Positions 1 to 11,631 are shown, counted from the stretch's first letter. The stretch is DNA of 64,000 nt from Berberis thunbergii (GCA_003290165.1 QNQO01005791.1:152238-216237), one strand, 5' to 3'. The notes: generated by a model not told the origin, from the letters alone. Program-made: numbers and translations.

Positions 1-42
1 TTTTTCAAGCTGAAACACAATAGAAAAGAGTGAGTAAAATTA

Positions 43-596
<554 letters not shown>

Positions 597-653
597 TTCT
601 AGATGGTTGTGTAGATTTCAAGTAATGAAGTTCCACTCTAATGATTCTTCCTT

Positions 654-661
654 CTTATATA
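654..661 (-). promoter_or_regulatory. Probable TATA box of the peroxidase gene
   Basis: On the minus strand the sequence reads TATATAAG about 58 bases upstream of the peroxidase ATG. This fits a core promoter with a short 5' leader. It was assigned from motif and position only. Confidence 0.5.
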
Positions 662-1340
662 CTAGTCTATCCCTTTGATTTTTTCATTGGAAGGCTGTCA
701 TTACATTTGATATAATGGGATGTATAATCCCATAAGCAAGGTCTGGTATCGACAAAGACAAACTGGTTGACTATATACATAGTCTTACTGCAGGGCAACA
801 AATTAAGGTTAAGTTTAAAAGATGGATTACAATATTTGATTGAGAATGTTAGAATACAAATCATTGGCGCTATATGGACACGATCAAAGTTGACTATAGT
901 GAGGAAAATAGAATAAGAAGGAATGGACAAGCATTATGGATCACCACCATTCAAGCTAAAAGGAATAAATCATTGACCAGGCTGATCTGATCAATCCCAC
1001 ACCGTTGAATATTAATATCTGGTTGGATTATTTTTGATTGATGTGAGCTGGAAAAACCTAATAGTTCAGTTCCTAATCCATTCAACTTGGTACTCTGACC
1101 AACAAAAGTCAGCTTGATGGCTTTGTTTTGTACCTTTAAACATAGCAATAAGTAAAACTCATGCATCAACTCAAAACCGGGTTAGATAGATGCAATTGTT
1201 GAAATTTGGAACTTATTAGTGTAAAGAAATGTTGTCTAATTACAACCAGCAAGAGAAGCATCAGAAATAAAAACTCTACGAACCCTAATTTCATAAAAAA
1301 TACAAGAGAGAGAGTACCTGTACGAGAGAGGGCCTGATCG
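662..1340. other. Peroxidase upstream region, no gene seen
   Basis: This is AT-rich sequence upstream of the minus-strand peroxidase. The open frames (for example 667-930 and 951-1169 on minus) have no recognisable domain. No CACTA terminus is visible between the peroxidase and the purine-rich tract. Confidence 0.4.
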
Positions 1341-1343
1341 ATT

Positions 1344-1610
1344 TTGAAGACGCCGAGTGGAGGGAAGACCAGGGGAGGAGGGAAGTCGAGGGAAGAGCAG
1401 GGAAGTCGAAGGAGGAGCAGGGAAGTCGAGGGAGCAGGGAAGGAGGGGAGGAGGGAAGTCGAGGGAGGGAGCAGGGAAGGAGAAGGAGCAGGGAAGTCGA
1501 GTCGTGGGAGGGAGCAGGAAGTCGAGTCGAGGGAGGGAGCAGCGAAGGAGACGATGTCGAGTGGAGGGGAGGAGGGAAGCATTTTGTCGAGTGGAGGGAA
1601 GGTCGAGCGC
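1344..1610. repeat. Purine-strand tract (GGAGGGAAGTCGAGGGAGCAG-type repeats)
   Basis: About 270 bases are almost all purine on the plus strand, built from short variants of GGGAAGTCGAGGGAGCAG. Long open frames exist in several phases on both strands only because stops are rare in such sequence. A comparable asymmetric tract lies just inside the 5' ends of the two other CACTA elements in this window (CT-rich at 21200-21560, GA-rich at 30424-30750). I therefore read it as part of the CACTA 5' region. Confidence 0.7.
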
Positions 1611-1639
1611 TAAAATACCCCGCCCAAATTTTTTAGGCT

Positions 1640-2136
1640 TTTCATGTAGCCACGGTTCTGAGCCGTTGCTAACTATTGCCACGGTTAAAAACCGTTGCTA
1701 AATTTGTTTTTGCAACGGTTTTTAGCCGTTGCTATAAATAGCCACGGTTTATAACCGTTGCTAAATTTGTTTTTGCAACGGTTTTTAGCCGTTGCTATAC
1801 ATAGCCACGGTTTAGAACCGTTGCTAAATTTGTTTTTGCAACGTTTTTTAGCCGTTGCTATAAATAGCCACGGTTTATAACCGTTGCCAAAGTATTTTGT
1901 TGCAACGGTTTGAAACCGTTGCTAATACTGCCCACGGTCGGGAGCCGTTGCTACTATTAGCCACGGTTTTTAGCCGTGCCAAATACACCAACGGTTTTAA
2001 GCCGTGGCCAGGTTTTTTTTACCCACGATTTTAAGTCGTTGGTAAATATAGCTACGGTTTGTGGCCGTGGCAAATAGCCCAACGGTTTAAAACCGTGGCT
2101 AGCTCGGCGTGGCTAAATGGGGTTTTTGGTGTAGTG
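1640..2136 (-). mobile_element. CACTA (En/Spm) transposon terminus with subterminal palindromic repeats
   Basis: The segment ends TTTTTGGTGTAGTG at 2136, which is CACTACACCAAAAA when read inwards, a typical CACTA terminus. Inside it are about seven imperfect units of roughly 60 bp that alternate GCCACGGTTTATAACCGTTGC with GCAACGGTTTTTAGCCGTTGC. Such subterminal palindromes are the usual transposase-binding region in this superfamily (family knowledge). The following bases are ATA, the candidate 3-bp target duplication. The other terminus is not in the window, so the element must extend left past position 1, taking in the peroxidase, or be truncated. Confidence 0.8.
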
Positions 2137-2296
2137 ATAATAATTCATTCAATGTCCTACAAGGTTCATGAGAACAATCATATGGAAAGGACAAACAATA
2201 TGAATCCCTTGTGAATAGATACAGGGCTGGAAGAAGGCAAAATTGAAGGATGTACTAATAATACTAGCTAGAAGATCACGCAAGGTGATAAAGCTC

Positions 2297-2450
2297 ATAT
2301 TAAGAACATAGATGAGCCCTTGAACGAGATTGTCCATGAGCCAAATAAGGACATAGAGGTATAATAGTCCTTGAACGAGATTGTCATGAGCCAAGTATGG
2401 TCGCAGAGGTAGATTAGTCCTTGAACGAGGTTCTCCATGTACCAAACATG
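2297..2450. repeat. Short tandem repeat, about three units of 60 bp
   Basis: Units share CCTTGAACGAGATTGTC followed by ATGAGCCAA, at about 2319, 2371 and 2419. The unit is degenerate and encodes nothing recognisable. It lies between the CACTA end and the decayed LTR element. Confidence 0.6.
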
Positions 2451-2789
2451 AATGAATGTGGAGCTAACATAGCAAAGCCTTAGGAGTAGAATGTGCCCGC
2501 CCATAAAATATCAAATTGTTGAAGGCGAAGAATAGGAGAAACTCAAGGCTTTATTAATTGCCCATGAAGCAAATTATGTACCAAGTCCTTGGGAATCCAT
2601 TAGACACATCAAAGGAAATAGAAGGTACATGGATTATACTTCACAACAAAGAAAGAGATAAGGCCTCGCCCAGCCAAATGATTATTATCGACCATTAGTA
2701 TGGAGCTTCCTTCTTTATGTTTAGTCATTAGGGGTGACTTACTCCCCTCGAGAGATTGTAAAGGTGATTTCTATTTTTATTAATATAAA
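2451..2789. other. No gene recognised
   Basis: This is AT-rich sequence between the tandem repeat and the left LTR. No open frame or motif here could be assigned. Part of it may belong to the left LTR, whose outer boundary I could not place. Confidence 0.3.
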
Positions 2790-3016
2790 GGTTTAGGGGT
2801 TCATAAAACACTATTTGCTTTCCAAAAAATATTTATGCAATTGTATCACATGCATTTTAAGTGGTTCACATTCTTCCTATTGTTTTCTTTTCAACCTATA
2901 AATAGGCACCTTATGTATTCATTTGCAACCAATAAATAAATAAGTTTCAATTGTTTCCTTTTTTCAAAACATTTCTTTAGCTTGTTTTTAATTCATGGTT
3001 AAAAGTATTTTCTACA
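2790..3016 (+). repeat. Left (5') LTR of element F, start approximate
   Basis: The repeat aligns by eye with 7150-7375, sharing GATTCACATTCTT-like, CAACCTATAAATA and TTAAAAGT-TCTACA blocks. The CCTATAAATAGG segment is a plausible TATA box for element transcription. It is followed at 3033 by the primer-binding site. Confidence 0.6.
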
Positions 3017-3479
3017 AGAAAACTTTGTCAAGTGGTATCATAGCTTCAAATTTTTGGTTTTCTTTTGGTTTATGATCTCAACCCACCGAGAACTCAAGGT
3101 TTCAGATGGAGAACTTGCAACATCATTAACTTCAAATGAAGAACTATGACTAAAGAAGAAGAGGAACGCAATGACAAAATAAAGAAGTGATAGTGGGATA
3201 ACATTTAAAAAAAAACTGAAAGCGTTGGCGAAGGATAAAAACAATGCACATATAACCTCTTTGGAGAAGCACAAATAGAACTTGCCTACGATGGTCACCA
3301 AGTTAGTGAAAACATCGACAAGTATTGCTCGAAAGACAACTCAATATCCCAACATAGTGACCTCAAAAACTGCCAAAGTCTTCTATGAAGGATCGTAGCA
3401 TGGGATTTTAGTAATAGTGAGGAAGATTCTGACGAAAAAGATGAGGAGTACAATGAGGATAATGATGTAGATTCCAATA

Positions 3480-4130
3480 GCAATGAGGAACCAATGTAGG
3501 AAGGTAAATCCTAAGCTTCTATGGAAGGTCTTAAGATTGATGTGAAGATAAACATCCCAACATATGATGGTGATACCAATTCTGAGAAATTAAACAATTG
3601 GAAACTTATTATACAATCTACTAGTATAATAATAGCCAAAATATCAACTTTGTTGTGCTAAAGTTGACTAAGCATGCCGTCACATGGTGTAAGGTGTATA
3701 AAAAACGAAACAACACTTAAACTATGACATAGAAAAAGTTTAAGCTCGTCATGTGAAAGAAATATTTCTACCCTATTTGGTTTGAAAAGAAACGATGGTT
3801 CAGATGGAAACATTTGAACCAAAGTATTGGACAGTTGTTGCAGGATTATGGATATGAGTTTCAGAATCAGGCTATGCTATTGAAACTGGACCAAGATAAC
3901 CCTAAATTTTTCATGAAGTTTATGGGTGGCTTGCAGGAGCATATTCGCAAAGAATTGTAGTTTTTCAAGGTGCAAGATTTCGATAAAGCTTAGGAACAAC
4001 AATTGCCTTTGAAGCTAAAAATATGAAAATTGACAAGAAATATGATAAAGGGAAACTGAAACAATCAGATACTAGGAATGGAAAGCACAACTTTACAAAA
4101 GATAATGTAAGTTGGGACTGTTGCAACTAA
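3480..4130 (+). pseudogene. Degenerate gypsy gag of element F
   Basis: Read across frames, this region gives a capsid-like gag: INIPTYDGDTN, then AVTWCKVY, KKYFYP, then LLQDYGYEFQNQAMLL and KFMGGLQEHIRKEL. That is the usual order of the retrotransposon gag domain (PYDG start, W-x4 repeats, GL-x2-xIR end). Several in-frame stops and frame changes rule out function. Confidence 0.65.
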
Positions 4131-4359
4131 TCTAACAATACTAAGGAGGCAAATTATTTCCTTCATCCTATGTTAAGGGAGCTAAATAAGGATAAGAAAA
4201 AAGACAAAAATGTTTCACAAAATGTGCAAATGAAGACATTGAATGTCGTTAAAGCCGTAGAGATCCCAAGAATGGTGGAATCTGACCCGAAGTTAACTTT
4301 CATGACAAAAAGTTTGTCTCTTCAGATGATTGTGATAACTTGTTTAATGTTTGAATACA

Positions 4360-5010
4360 TGTGAAGCAAGAACTGGTAGATGCCAATGCCACCATTGATC
4401 CAAGTAATGAAAAGGATCTCATTTTAGAGGGACTAGTTCAGAAATTGGGATTGGAGACTATGCCTCACCCTAAATCTACCCATTGGGATGGATTCAAAAG
4501 GATGTAGGGTATCAAATTACTTGACAATGTCTTTCAACTTTGTTATTATAGGCGAGTATATTGTTGAGGTGACATGTGAGGTACCCTTGGAGGTATGATC
4601 TCATCATCTTTGAAAGTCCCTATCTGTGAGATAGAGATGCAATATTCTATTGGCGGCTTCAAAAGTATTGATTGATGAAAGGTGAAGTCGAGTATTTCAT
4701 TCATGCCACAAGGTTGCTATTGCTGAAAGCTTAGTCAACGATACTCAAACTAAGAGAATAGTGAACGCTTGCAGCAAGTTCGTTTTGTTATTGAACAAGC
4801 CACGTGGTGAGGTTTCATTTTCAATTGCCTTATATACTATTTTGCTTACTCAAGGACAACTATCAGAAATGTGCAAGCTAAAATCAAAATTTCAAGATTC
4901 ATTTGATGATGTCATGGGTTTACCACTGCAAAGGCCAATTGAGCATGAGATACATTTTGGTCGAGACTTTTCATTCCCTAATTTAGGCATGTATGGAAGA
5001 GACTAAAAGA
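4360..5010 (+). pseudogene. Degenerate protease and reverse transcriptase start of element F
   Basis: Fragments such as GLETMPHPKSTHWDGFK resemble the protease-region spacer of Ty3/gypsy polyproteins. DDVMGLPLQRPIEHEIHF resembles the segment just before the RT fingers (GLPPxRxIxHxI in the family). The catalytic RT core (YxDD) is not seen, so the rest of pol is deleted or decayed. Multiple stops interrupt the frame. Confidence 0.5.
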
Positions 5011-5207
5011 ATTTTTTTTGAACTTCTAGATCAAACGGTATTGAACCCAAGCTATTCAACTTGTAGTTCGTCAGTGTTTTTGGAGTGTATTTTTAAGGAG
5101 TACAAGGAAGTACGTATAATAGCAACTACAAAATTCACAACAGAAGTACAAAGCTTGACATGACAAACATCACCTCTAACATGACTTCAGTGTTGAATAC
5201 TTGGTTG

Positions 5208-5250
5208 GTATTATTATTATTATTATTGTTATTATTATTATTATTATTCA
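5208..5250. repeat. (TTA)n microsatellite
   Basis: A run of about 14 TTA units with one TTG interruption, translating to polyasparagine on minus. It is not a gene. Confidence 0.9.
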
Positions 5251-5390
5251 CATGGATGATTGTACCATACTTGTTTTTGGTGATCCTCTTGTTTAGGTTA
5301 TAATGCACATAAAGGATTGTATCATAGTTGTTTTTGGTGATCTTCATGTTTAGGTTTATGCACATGGATGATTGTACCACATGCATTTTC
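5249..5390. repeat. Tandem repeat of about 66 bp, two to three units
   Basis: Repeated core: GATTGTACCATACTTG, TTTTTGGTGATC, TTGTTTAGGTTA, TGCACAT. The third unit is partial and ends near 5385. The repeat lies inside element F beside the TTA microsatellite. Confidence 0.65.
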
Positions 5391-5644
5391 AATAATCTGT
5401 ATAATATATATATTTTTAATTAAACCTCTGGTAGGGAAAGGGAAACTTTGGAATGTCAGACCTTTATTAACTTCTTAAAAAAAGTGAAAATACATCGAGG
5501 GTGCATTGGTAGAGGTTTGGACTCTTTTAGAAGGTTTACGTTTGTGAAAATAGTTACATGTTTCCAATTGCGTTATTTAGTCCAATTTTATGTTGGTCAG
5601 AGGGTGGTTTTACAGAGAATATAAAATCCTTGGTTTCTTGAAAG

Positions 5645-6050
5645 TAGGGGTAAGCATCCCATCTCGTCCCAATTTTTTCCTGGTCCTATTGGGATTGATC
5701 AATCCAATCCTGATCCCTTCCCGTCCCATCCTGATCTAGAGTGGGATGAGATCGGGATGTAGATTTCAATCTCGCCCATCCCGTCTTATCCCAAACTAAA
5801 TAATACAAATGTACTCAACACAGTTTGGTTTTTCGGGATTCGGTATGGATGGACCTTGTTGAGTTGGTAAAGTTTGAGTTGTGTGTGTGAGTTTGTTGAT
5901 CTAGGCATTAAGATTGGTTGGGAGTTACTTCATGTGCTATGTAATAGAAATGTAGTAAAGTTTTTACTATGAAGTGGATTGCACCAACTTTGTTAGTTGA
6001 TTTGGGGATAGATGGAGCTATGGATTATGCAAATTCGTGTCTAGAGTTGG

Positions 6051-6084
<34 letters not shown>

Positions 6085-6967
6085 ACTTTAAAGTTGGTCC
6101 ATTTACTTCTTGCCCGACACAATGTACATCTCTTTACGTCGAATGTGTCTTTTCTTTCTTAATGCTTTCTCATTTGCAAAATATTTACTAGTTTGATATA
6201 ATAGTGTTTTTACTAATAATTTTGAAATTAATTGCATTTTAATCGTTGCCTTCAAATCTCATGAATGGGCATGGTATGAGCATATTTCAGAGTGTTGGAT
6301 GTCATATATGCTATCCCTAGGTCTAAGATGAATTTCACTGGGACCCAATTTCCAATACGAATGAAAGATGATCGTCTAATTGTCTCGAAATTTGCTCAGT
6401 GTATATGTCATAAACTTATCCTTGAGATGGTGTTTGCAATCAATTTTGGTTATTATGAAATTTCTCTGTTTAACCATATTATTTACAATGTTCTTTATGA
6501 GATACTAAGACACTGAGTCAAGAGGATCACTAAAAAAAATACACTGGAATAACCTATAAAATTTAGAAATATATGTTGAGCAGATTGTACTAGAAAATAA
6601 GAAGTAACATTTTAATAGGAGTGGTAAGTCGACCTTTATTATGGTATCAACCCTATTTTATTGATAAAAAAATCCTTAATCTCGGAGTACAAGTCCTTAC
6701 TTTACAAATTCTTGATCATTGCAATTTGTATTACTTTGTATAAGTCCTAAATCTCAGAGTATAAGTCATAAGTCCTTAATCATCGCAGACTCATAAATAT
6801 TTTTTTTTTGCGCTACAGCAAATGTTTTAATACCTACTCATCACGTAACGTCCTGTCTCGAACCTGTTTGGGATGGAACAAGGTCGGGATGAGGTCTATC
6901 TCATCCTGATTTCGAATGAACAAGATGGTATCAAGATGAGGTACATCCCGTCTCGTGCCTACCCCTA
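5645..6967. mobile_element. Non-autonomous hAT transposon (1.3 kb)
   Basis: The termini are TAGGGGTAAGCATCCC at the left and GCCTACCCCTA at the right, an inverted repeat of the common plant hAT form. The flanks are a perfect 8-bp duplication CTTGAAAG at 5637-5644 and 6968-6975, the length expected for hAT. Subterminal sequence is rich in CATCCCGTCCC/GGGATGGGA-type repeats at both ends. The interior is AT-rich with one small open frame (6292-6516) that lacks transposase motifs. It is inserted in retroelement F and is related to the hAT at 14676-31260. Confidence 0.92.
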
Positions 6968-7149
6968 CTTGAAAGTACTTGGAAGGGGATTCATGTTTTG
7001 ACCAGGGAAATTGAGGTGAGTTGGATTCATGTCTATTGAGAATTCAATGTGGTTGGATATGTTTTGGTGGGCTTAGCATAGGCGGAGAAGCTAGCTTGGG
7101 TTTTTGACTAGTGTCTCTCTTTCCAGAAGACCGAAGGCGCTCATGAAGC

Positions 7150-7375
7150 TTAATAAGAAACACACAACTTATATTTGCAATCCTGTCAAATTTTATTTTG
7201 ACTTAGTTCGGATTCACATTCTTTCTATTGTTTTATCTTCAACCTATAAATAAGTACCTCATGTACTCATTTGTAATCAATCAATCAACAAGTTTTAATT
7301 GTTTTTTTTTATTAGAGTATTATCTTTAATTTTCTTTAGTTTCTTTTTAGTTCTTAGTTAAAAGTGTTCTCTACA
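7150..7375 (+). repeat. Right LTR of element F
   Basis: Direct-repeat partner of 2790-3016. Directly after its end the sequence reads TGGTTTCAGACC, close to a Met-tRNA primer site, so this LTR could also be the 5' LTR of a second, truncated copy. Confidence 0.6.
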
Positions 7376-8340
7376 TGGTTTCAGACCCTCCTAGCCAAAT
7401 CTCCTTCAATGAACAAGTGTTCATGGTTTCTACCTCTGAAGAATATAACAACTACAAGTCAATTCCAGAGGGATCCACATCACCTGAAGCTTTTTATCTA
7501 TCGGCATTGCCCGCTTATAAATTTTTCACATGAAAACAAAATTTTCGTTGAGAGTAACAGATGCCAGAGCTTTATGTACAACCTGCCTACTTCCCCTGTT
7601 TTCCTAGTCTTTTTATAGGTAGAACATGAAGAAAAACGGTCGCCAGAGCAAGGCTTCCGGATACAAATATCACCGCTACTAACATCACCCTTATGGTAAT
7701 AGAATTGGAAAATTTGTGCTCCTTGCATTGTTTTTGAGTTAAATAATGAAACGGGGTGCAAAGGAACCAAAAATTCCTCATAGAATTGGATTTTAAAATA
7801 TGCTAAACTTAAGCTTAAAATTATTAGAGATCAGTTTGGATCAAATTTTGTATTCGACACTACATAATTATTACACCTCCAGGATCCAAATTCTATCAAT
7901 TTACAAGCAAAGAATTTGTTAAAGAATAAATATTCAATAGAATTCAAATCCCAATTAATTTTCTTTGTGATTTTATTTTCTTTTTGCGAGACCACTTCGT
8001 AGGCCTACCTATGATGTTGAAAATACATATCCTTATATACAATGTAGGTAGGGTTTTTATTGGATCTCCAAAATCATTGAATGTCTTCAGTAGGGTTCGC
8101 TCTAGACTTGTGTATCATCCGCTTTATATAAATAGTTGACCTCATATCCTATTGGCATATTGCTATTATATATTATTAACTCATTTGTCGTTGAACTTTT
8201 GATACCATGTACCACAAATCTACCAATTGAGTTAGTACTCCATTACCATATTAAATTTTATTTTTATTAATATTACTTATTAGTAATGTAAATTAATATG
8301 ATGACCAACATTTAAAGATAACCCTAAAAAAATAATATCA
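7376..8340. other. No gene firmly recognised; short open stretch after the LTR
   Basis: From about 7377 the plus strand is open for roughly 50 codons (MVSDPPSQISFNEQVF onwards). This could be the start of an element-encoded gag behind the primer-like site, but I do not recognise it. The minus-strand frames at 7498-7781 have no domain. 7780-8340 is AT-rich with no visible structure. Confidence 0.35.
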
Positions 8341-8343
8341 GAG

Positions 8344-8528
8344 TTTCTATGGAGCCTAATCCAAACGCACTGATTTGTGTCTAGGAGGGTGGTCCGCACG
8401 TGATCGGACCACTCTACCCTTATCTTCATGGGTTTGGAGAAGTTGGCAGGGGGTAAAGTTGGTCCGATCACATGTGAACCACCCTCCCCGGCACAAATCA
8501 GTGTTTTGGGACCAGGTTCTCTAGAAAT
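8344..8528. mobile_element. Hairpin-forming MITE-like inverted repeat
   Basis: Arms of about 70 bp (8344-8412 and 8459-8528) are imperfect inverted repeats with a shared core: CACTGATTTGTG, GGAGGGTGGT, then GTGATCGGACCA. The loop is about 46 bp. Such a long-armed foldback is typical of a MITE or of a palindromic small-RNA source. No clear target duplication was seen, so the superfamily is unknown. It lies upstream of the zinc-finger gene, possibly in its promoter. The minus-strand open frame at 8280-8660 is largely the hairpin read through. Confidence 0.7.
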
Positions 8529-8689
8529 TTTCAAATTATGTACACTCTTGCTGATTTCTCTCTCGAGCAATCTCTCCAAGTGGATCACCTCATGAAAGCC
8601 CAAACCAAGTTTGCATCCAAAACCTAAACTCAGAAAAGTCCCAAACACGAGCTCCACCAACTAAACTACTTGGTTGTTTTAGCCTCGTT

Positions 8690-8781
8690 CCCTATTTGTT
8701 TCTGGGCATAATTCAGAACAGTAAGTGAAGAGGAAGAAGAAGATGAAGAAACTCTTTTAAGTTTCTCAATCGCCCCAACAG
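8690..8781 (+). other. Possible 5' UTR exon of the DnaJ-zinc-finger gene
   Basis: A purine-rich leader ends CCCCAACAG followed by GTAACAAC at 8782, a good donor. The next coding exon lies about 0.8 kb downstream. The assignment rests on the donor and the position only. Confidence 0.35.
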
Positions 8782-9607
8782 GTAACAACTCTTTTGCCCT
8801 TGCCCCTATTTGAGATTTTTTGGAAGTAATTTGAACATTCTGTCATAGTCTTTTATACTTACTCAAGTTGTGGATTGCATGAGACCAGTCTTATCTGAAT
8901 TGCTCGATTTTTTAATTAAATACTTGTCGTTTCTGTCTTCCGCACTATGGCAATTGTTGTTTCTGAAATTTTGGTGCAAGGGTTTGCTCCAATTTTCATT
9001 AGGACATACATTAGTTTGATTTTGCCCTAAAGTTATAATGTGGCGAATAAATTTTTTTATTTTTTTTATGACTAGTTTGATCTGCATCTTAAAAGTTTAG
9101 GGTTTAACTGCTTAGTTTCAATCAAAATTGAGTGGTTATACTCTCATTGTGATATATCCTTCAAATTGAAGGTTTTATAAATGGATAATCAACGTATTCA
9201 CTTCCTGCCAGATTTAAATCTTCTTCATACGACATGTCTTTTACTACAAACATTTATTTTTTTGAATCCAAATGTAACTTTTTGGTAGAGGCCTTTCGGC
9301 CTTTTGCCATGAAAAATAGGCCAAGGTTTTTTTTGTTCTTGTGTCTTGTGTTTGACTTGCCTCTTGCTACCGTTGTATTGTTTTCATTGTTTTAACAAAA
9401 ATGGGGGAATCCCTTAAAATCCTTGCTTGCATTGTGAATAAGCAAAAGTATATATATAACAATCTGTGAACTGAACAATGAAGCAATATATTTATCCTTC
9501 TTTCTGACCTTGGACTTCTATTTTATTGTGTTTTTTCATGTTTGCTGATTCACATCTTATAGAGGTTCTGAACAGCCCAAAATTAAAACATAAAAGCTCA
9601 AATAGTG

Positions 9608-10131
9608 ATGGACCGTATCCCTCAGCCACTGCATGTGGTGGGTACTGCAGCTGCAGTATTGTTTGGAGGAATGTTTACCCTGTTCCTGGCCTCTTCTGTT
9701 GCCCTGAAGGCAGTACAAGCTGCCACTGAAGCTAACTGGGTAAAATCATCGCTTTTAGTGCACTAATTTGTTAAATACTGTGTCCCTGCATCGATATAGA
9801 TTGCTCTGTTGATGTTCAAACCATTTGGGAATGTGGTTAAAGCAGCATCGTTACAAGCACATGACTGTACATTTCTGTTTTGGTATAAGTACAACCATGA
9901 TTACAGAAATTGAAAGCTGTTATTCTGAATTTCTTTCTGGTCTCATGTAGAAAAAGTATGCTTCCCCGTGCGGGGTCTATCGAGGAAAAGGTTTCTACTC
10001 TTGCAAGTTGTGTAAAGGGAAGTCCACAATTGAATGGTCACCACCCTATTGTAGTCATAAATCCATGTATTTGTCTAAAATGTAAAGGGAACAAGCAAGT
10101 CTTCTTCCCTTTTCTGAACATTAAGTATTAA
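9608..10131 (+). pseudogene. Small membrane-anchored DnaJ-type zinc-finger protein, frameshifted
   Basis: Exon 1 (9608-9739) encodes MDRIPQPLHVVGTAAAVLFG followed by a hydrophobic segment, 44 codons ending EANW before GTAAAATC. Exon 2 starts at 9951 after CATGTAG in the same phase: KKYASPCGVYRGKGFYSCKL, then CKGKSTIEWSP. This has the CxxCxGxG-like Cys pairs of the DnaJ central zinc-finger fold seen in a conserved plant family of about 100 residues with one N-terminal transmembrane segment. Around 10045-10052 the frame breaks: the expected continuation (PIVVINPCICLKCKGN) is in the next frame, as if about 8 bases were lost. The final CxxCxGxG block then decays. AATAAA-type signals lie near 10258. 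It is either a recent pseudogene or a gene with an altered C-terminus. Confidence 0.65.
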
Positions 10132-10439
10132 TGAATACGAAGCCACTCTAACAATCAAAAGGAGTTCAAGTTTGATATTGTAGAGTTATGACTTCCTTGA
10201 ATGTTTGAAGAGTTTTATATTGTACAAACTCCATTAACCTAATGCAGCCTAAATGCTAATAAAATTAGGGAATTTTTTTTGTCGATTTTCTTGAAACTGT
10301 GTTAATATGTCACTAAATTTCTGACCTCTAACTAGATTAAAAGGAAAAGGTAAGCACCTCTGACTTGAAAGTCTAGTCAAGATTTCATGCATCATTCTCA
10401 TCTCTTATAAATGCTGGGAAATAACAAATTACTCAACCA

Positions 10440-10793
10440 TCAAAATTTGTTGAGATAAACTAAAAAATAAAAATATAGAGCATCTAATTCAACTTTCTCA
10501 AGTTGATCCAATGGTAACTGATTTTTTGATAAAGATGATGTTTTGAAGTTATTTTTCATTGTTTGATGGTCTTCTCGTGGTTTTACAGGATACACCGCTG
10601 CTTGAACTGTCTTGGGAAGGGCTACTTTTGACTTGTCAAATATAGGAGAGTGCATACCAAGGACCAAGGAATTTCTGCTGCTTCTGTTCTCCTGTTCTTT
10701 GTTCATTTTTGCTGGAATTGCTTCAAAATTCAAACAATTGTGTATATTTTTGTATGATTTAATGTAAATATTAGTTTTGTGTATCATTTGCAC
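10440..10793 (-). other. Unassigned open frame with an exon-like core
   Basis: The minus strand is open for 117 codons. The middle, from about 10745 to 10545, has protein-like composition (NSLVLGMHSPIFDKSKVALP, then KTVQAAVYPVKPRED). The ends are low-complexity and AT-rich. I recognise no family. It may be an exon of a host gene split by the retroelement at 11105-13255, or an old fragment. Confidence 0.3.
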
Positions 10794-10799
10794 ATTGTC

Positions 10800-11104
10800 A
10801 GTTATATGAATCCCATTATATAAAAAGGTTGATTATGATATCAGTCATTTACCTGTGATTTTAAGAGAAATTGAAATTCTGGCGAACTTTTTCTGTTCTT
10901 TCAACATTCAAAGCATGTAACATCCTCTCATCATAAAACATCAATAAATGTTGAGACATTGAGACGAGAATCTGTTCCTCTTATCTTTTTTGAGCTATCT
11001 TCCTTTAAAGTTCTATTATTTTCCTTGGATCATCTTCCTCAGCTTCAAGTATCACATGCAGAGTAATGCCCTGATATGAACAAAAGTGCAAACTTCAAGA
11101 TTAC
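10800..11104. other. No gene recognised
   Basis: AT-rich sequence between the open frame and the left LTR of element H. No motif was seen on either strand. Confidence 0.3.
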
Positions 11105-11631
11105 TGATGCAGTAGTTTTTCACTCCCTGCTCTGACCTAGTCCCGCTGATCTGTTTGACCTACACAAGTAGCATACGTGAGCCACAGACCTTTGTGGGGT
11201 GGCCGATGACACTCTAATGCTAAAATCAGACAAGGATCTGAGAAAGGTGTAATGCTGTAACAGGAATTTGTAGCGTCCCTTAGCTTACTAACCTCATGTC
11301 TTATTTATAGTGCAAGGAGTCTTAGTTTAACCAGGCCATCATAGGCATAGATTAGGGAGGAGATCTTCGTGGAGATCCCTCTCTAATTAGGAGTCGTGTT
11401 GTAGGAGGGAAGTTCCATGCTTCTAGATTCACGGGAGATAGTTCCCAAGCTGAGAGTATTCCGTGAAAGGGAGTTTCCCTATGTTGAAGATACTATGGTG
11501 TTTGCTTCCTAGTTGGGAGCAAAAAGCAGTTGTGGTTTCCCATTCGAAACAGATCCTCGAGATATATGCCTGAAAATGGCTTACGGGTATCGAGGATAGC
11601 TGTGAGACATGTGGGCCTAACATGCTGTGAG
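11105..11631 (-). repeat. 3' LTR of element H, truncated
   Basis: Matches 12571-13110 through CATGCTGTGAG and then switches abruptly to protease-side sequence at about 11632. It shares the block with CACTCTAATGCTAAAATCAGAC found in the other LTR. Confidence 0.85.

Larger units (their letters stand above)
2790..7375 (+). mobile_element. Decayed LTR retrotransposon F (gypsy-type)
   Basis: Two related direct repeats lie at about 2790-3016 and 7150-7375. Both contain TTCAACCTATAAATA, a run ending in (T/A)GTTAAAAGT and a terminal TCTACA. A Met-tRNA-like primer site, TGGTATCATAGC, follows the left copy at 3033-3044. The interior holds a stop-riddled gag and protease/RT start in plus orientation. 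A hAT element is inserted near the 3' end. The outer LTR boundaries are approximate and I found no target duplication. Confidence 0.65.

Noticed and set aside
1344..1701. Long plus-strand and minus-strand open frames, Gly/Glu/Arg-rich or Ser/Pro/Leu-rich
   Set aside because: They arise from a purine-only repeat that lacks stop codons in several phases. No domain, no splice logic.
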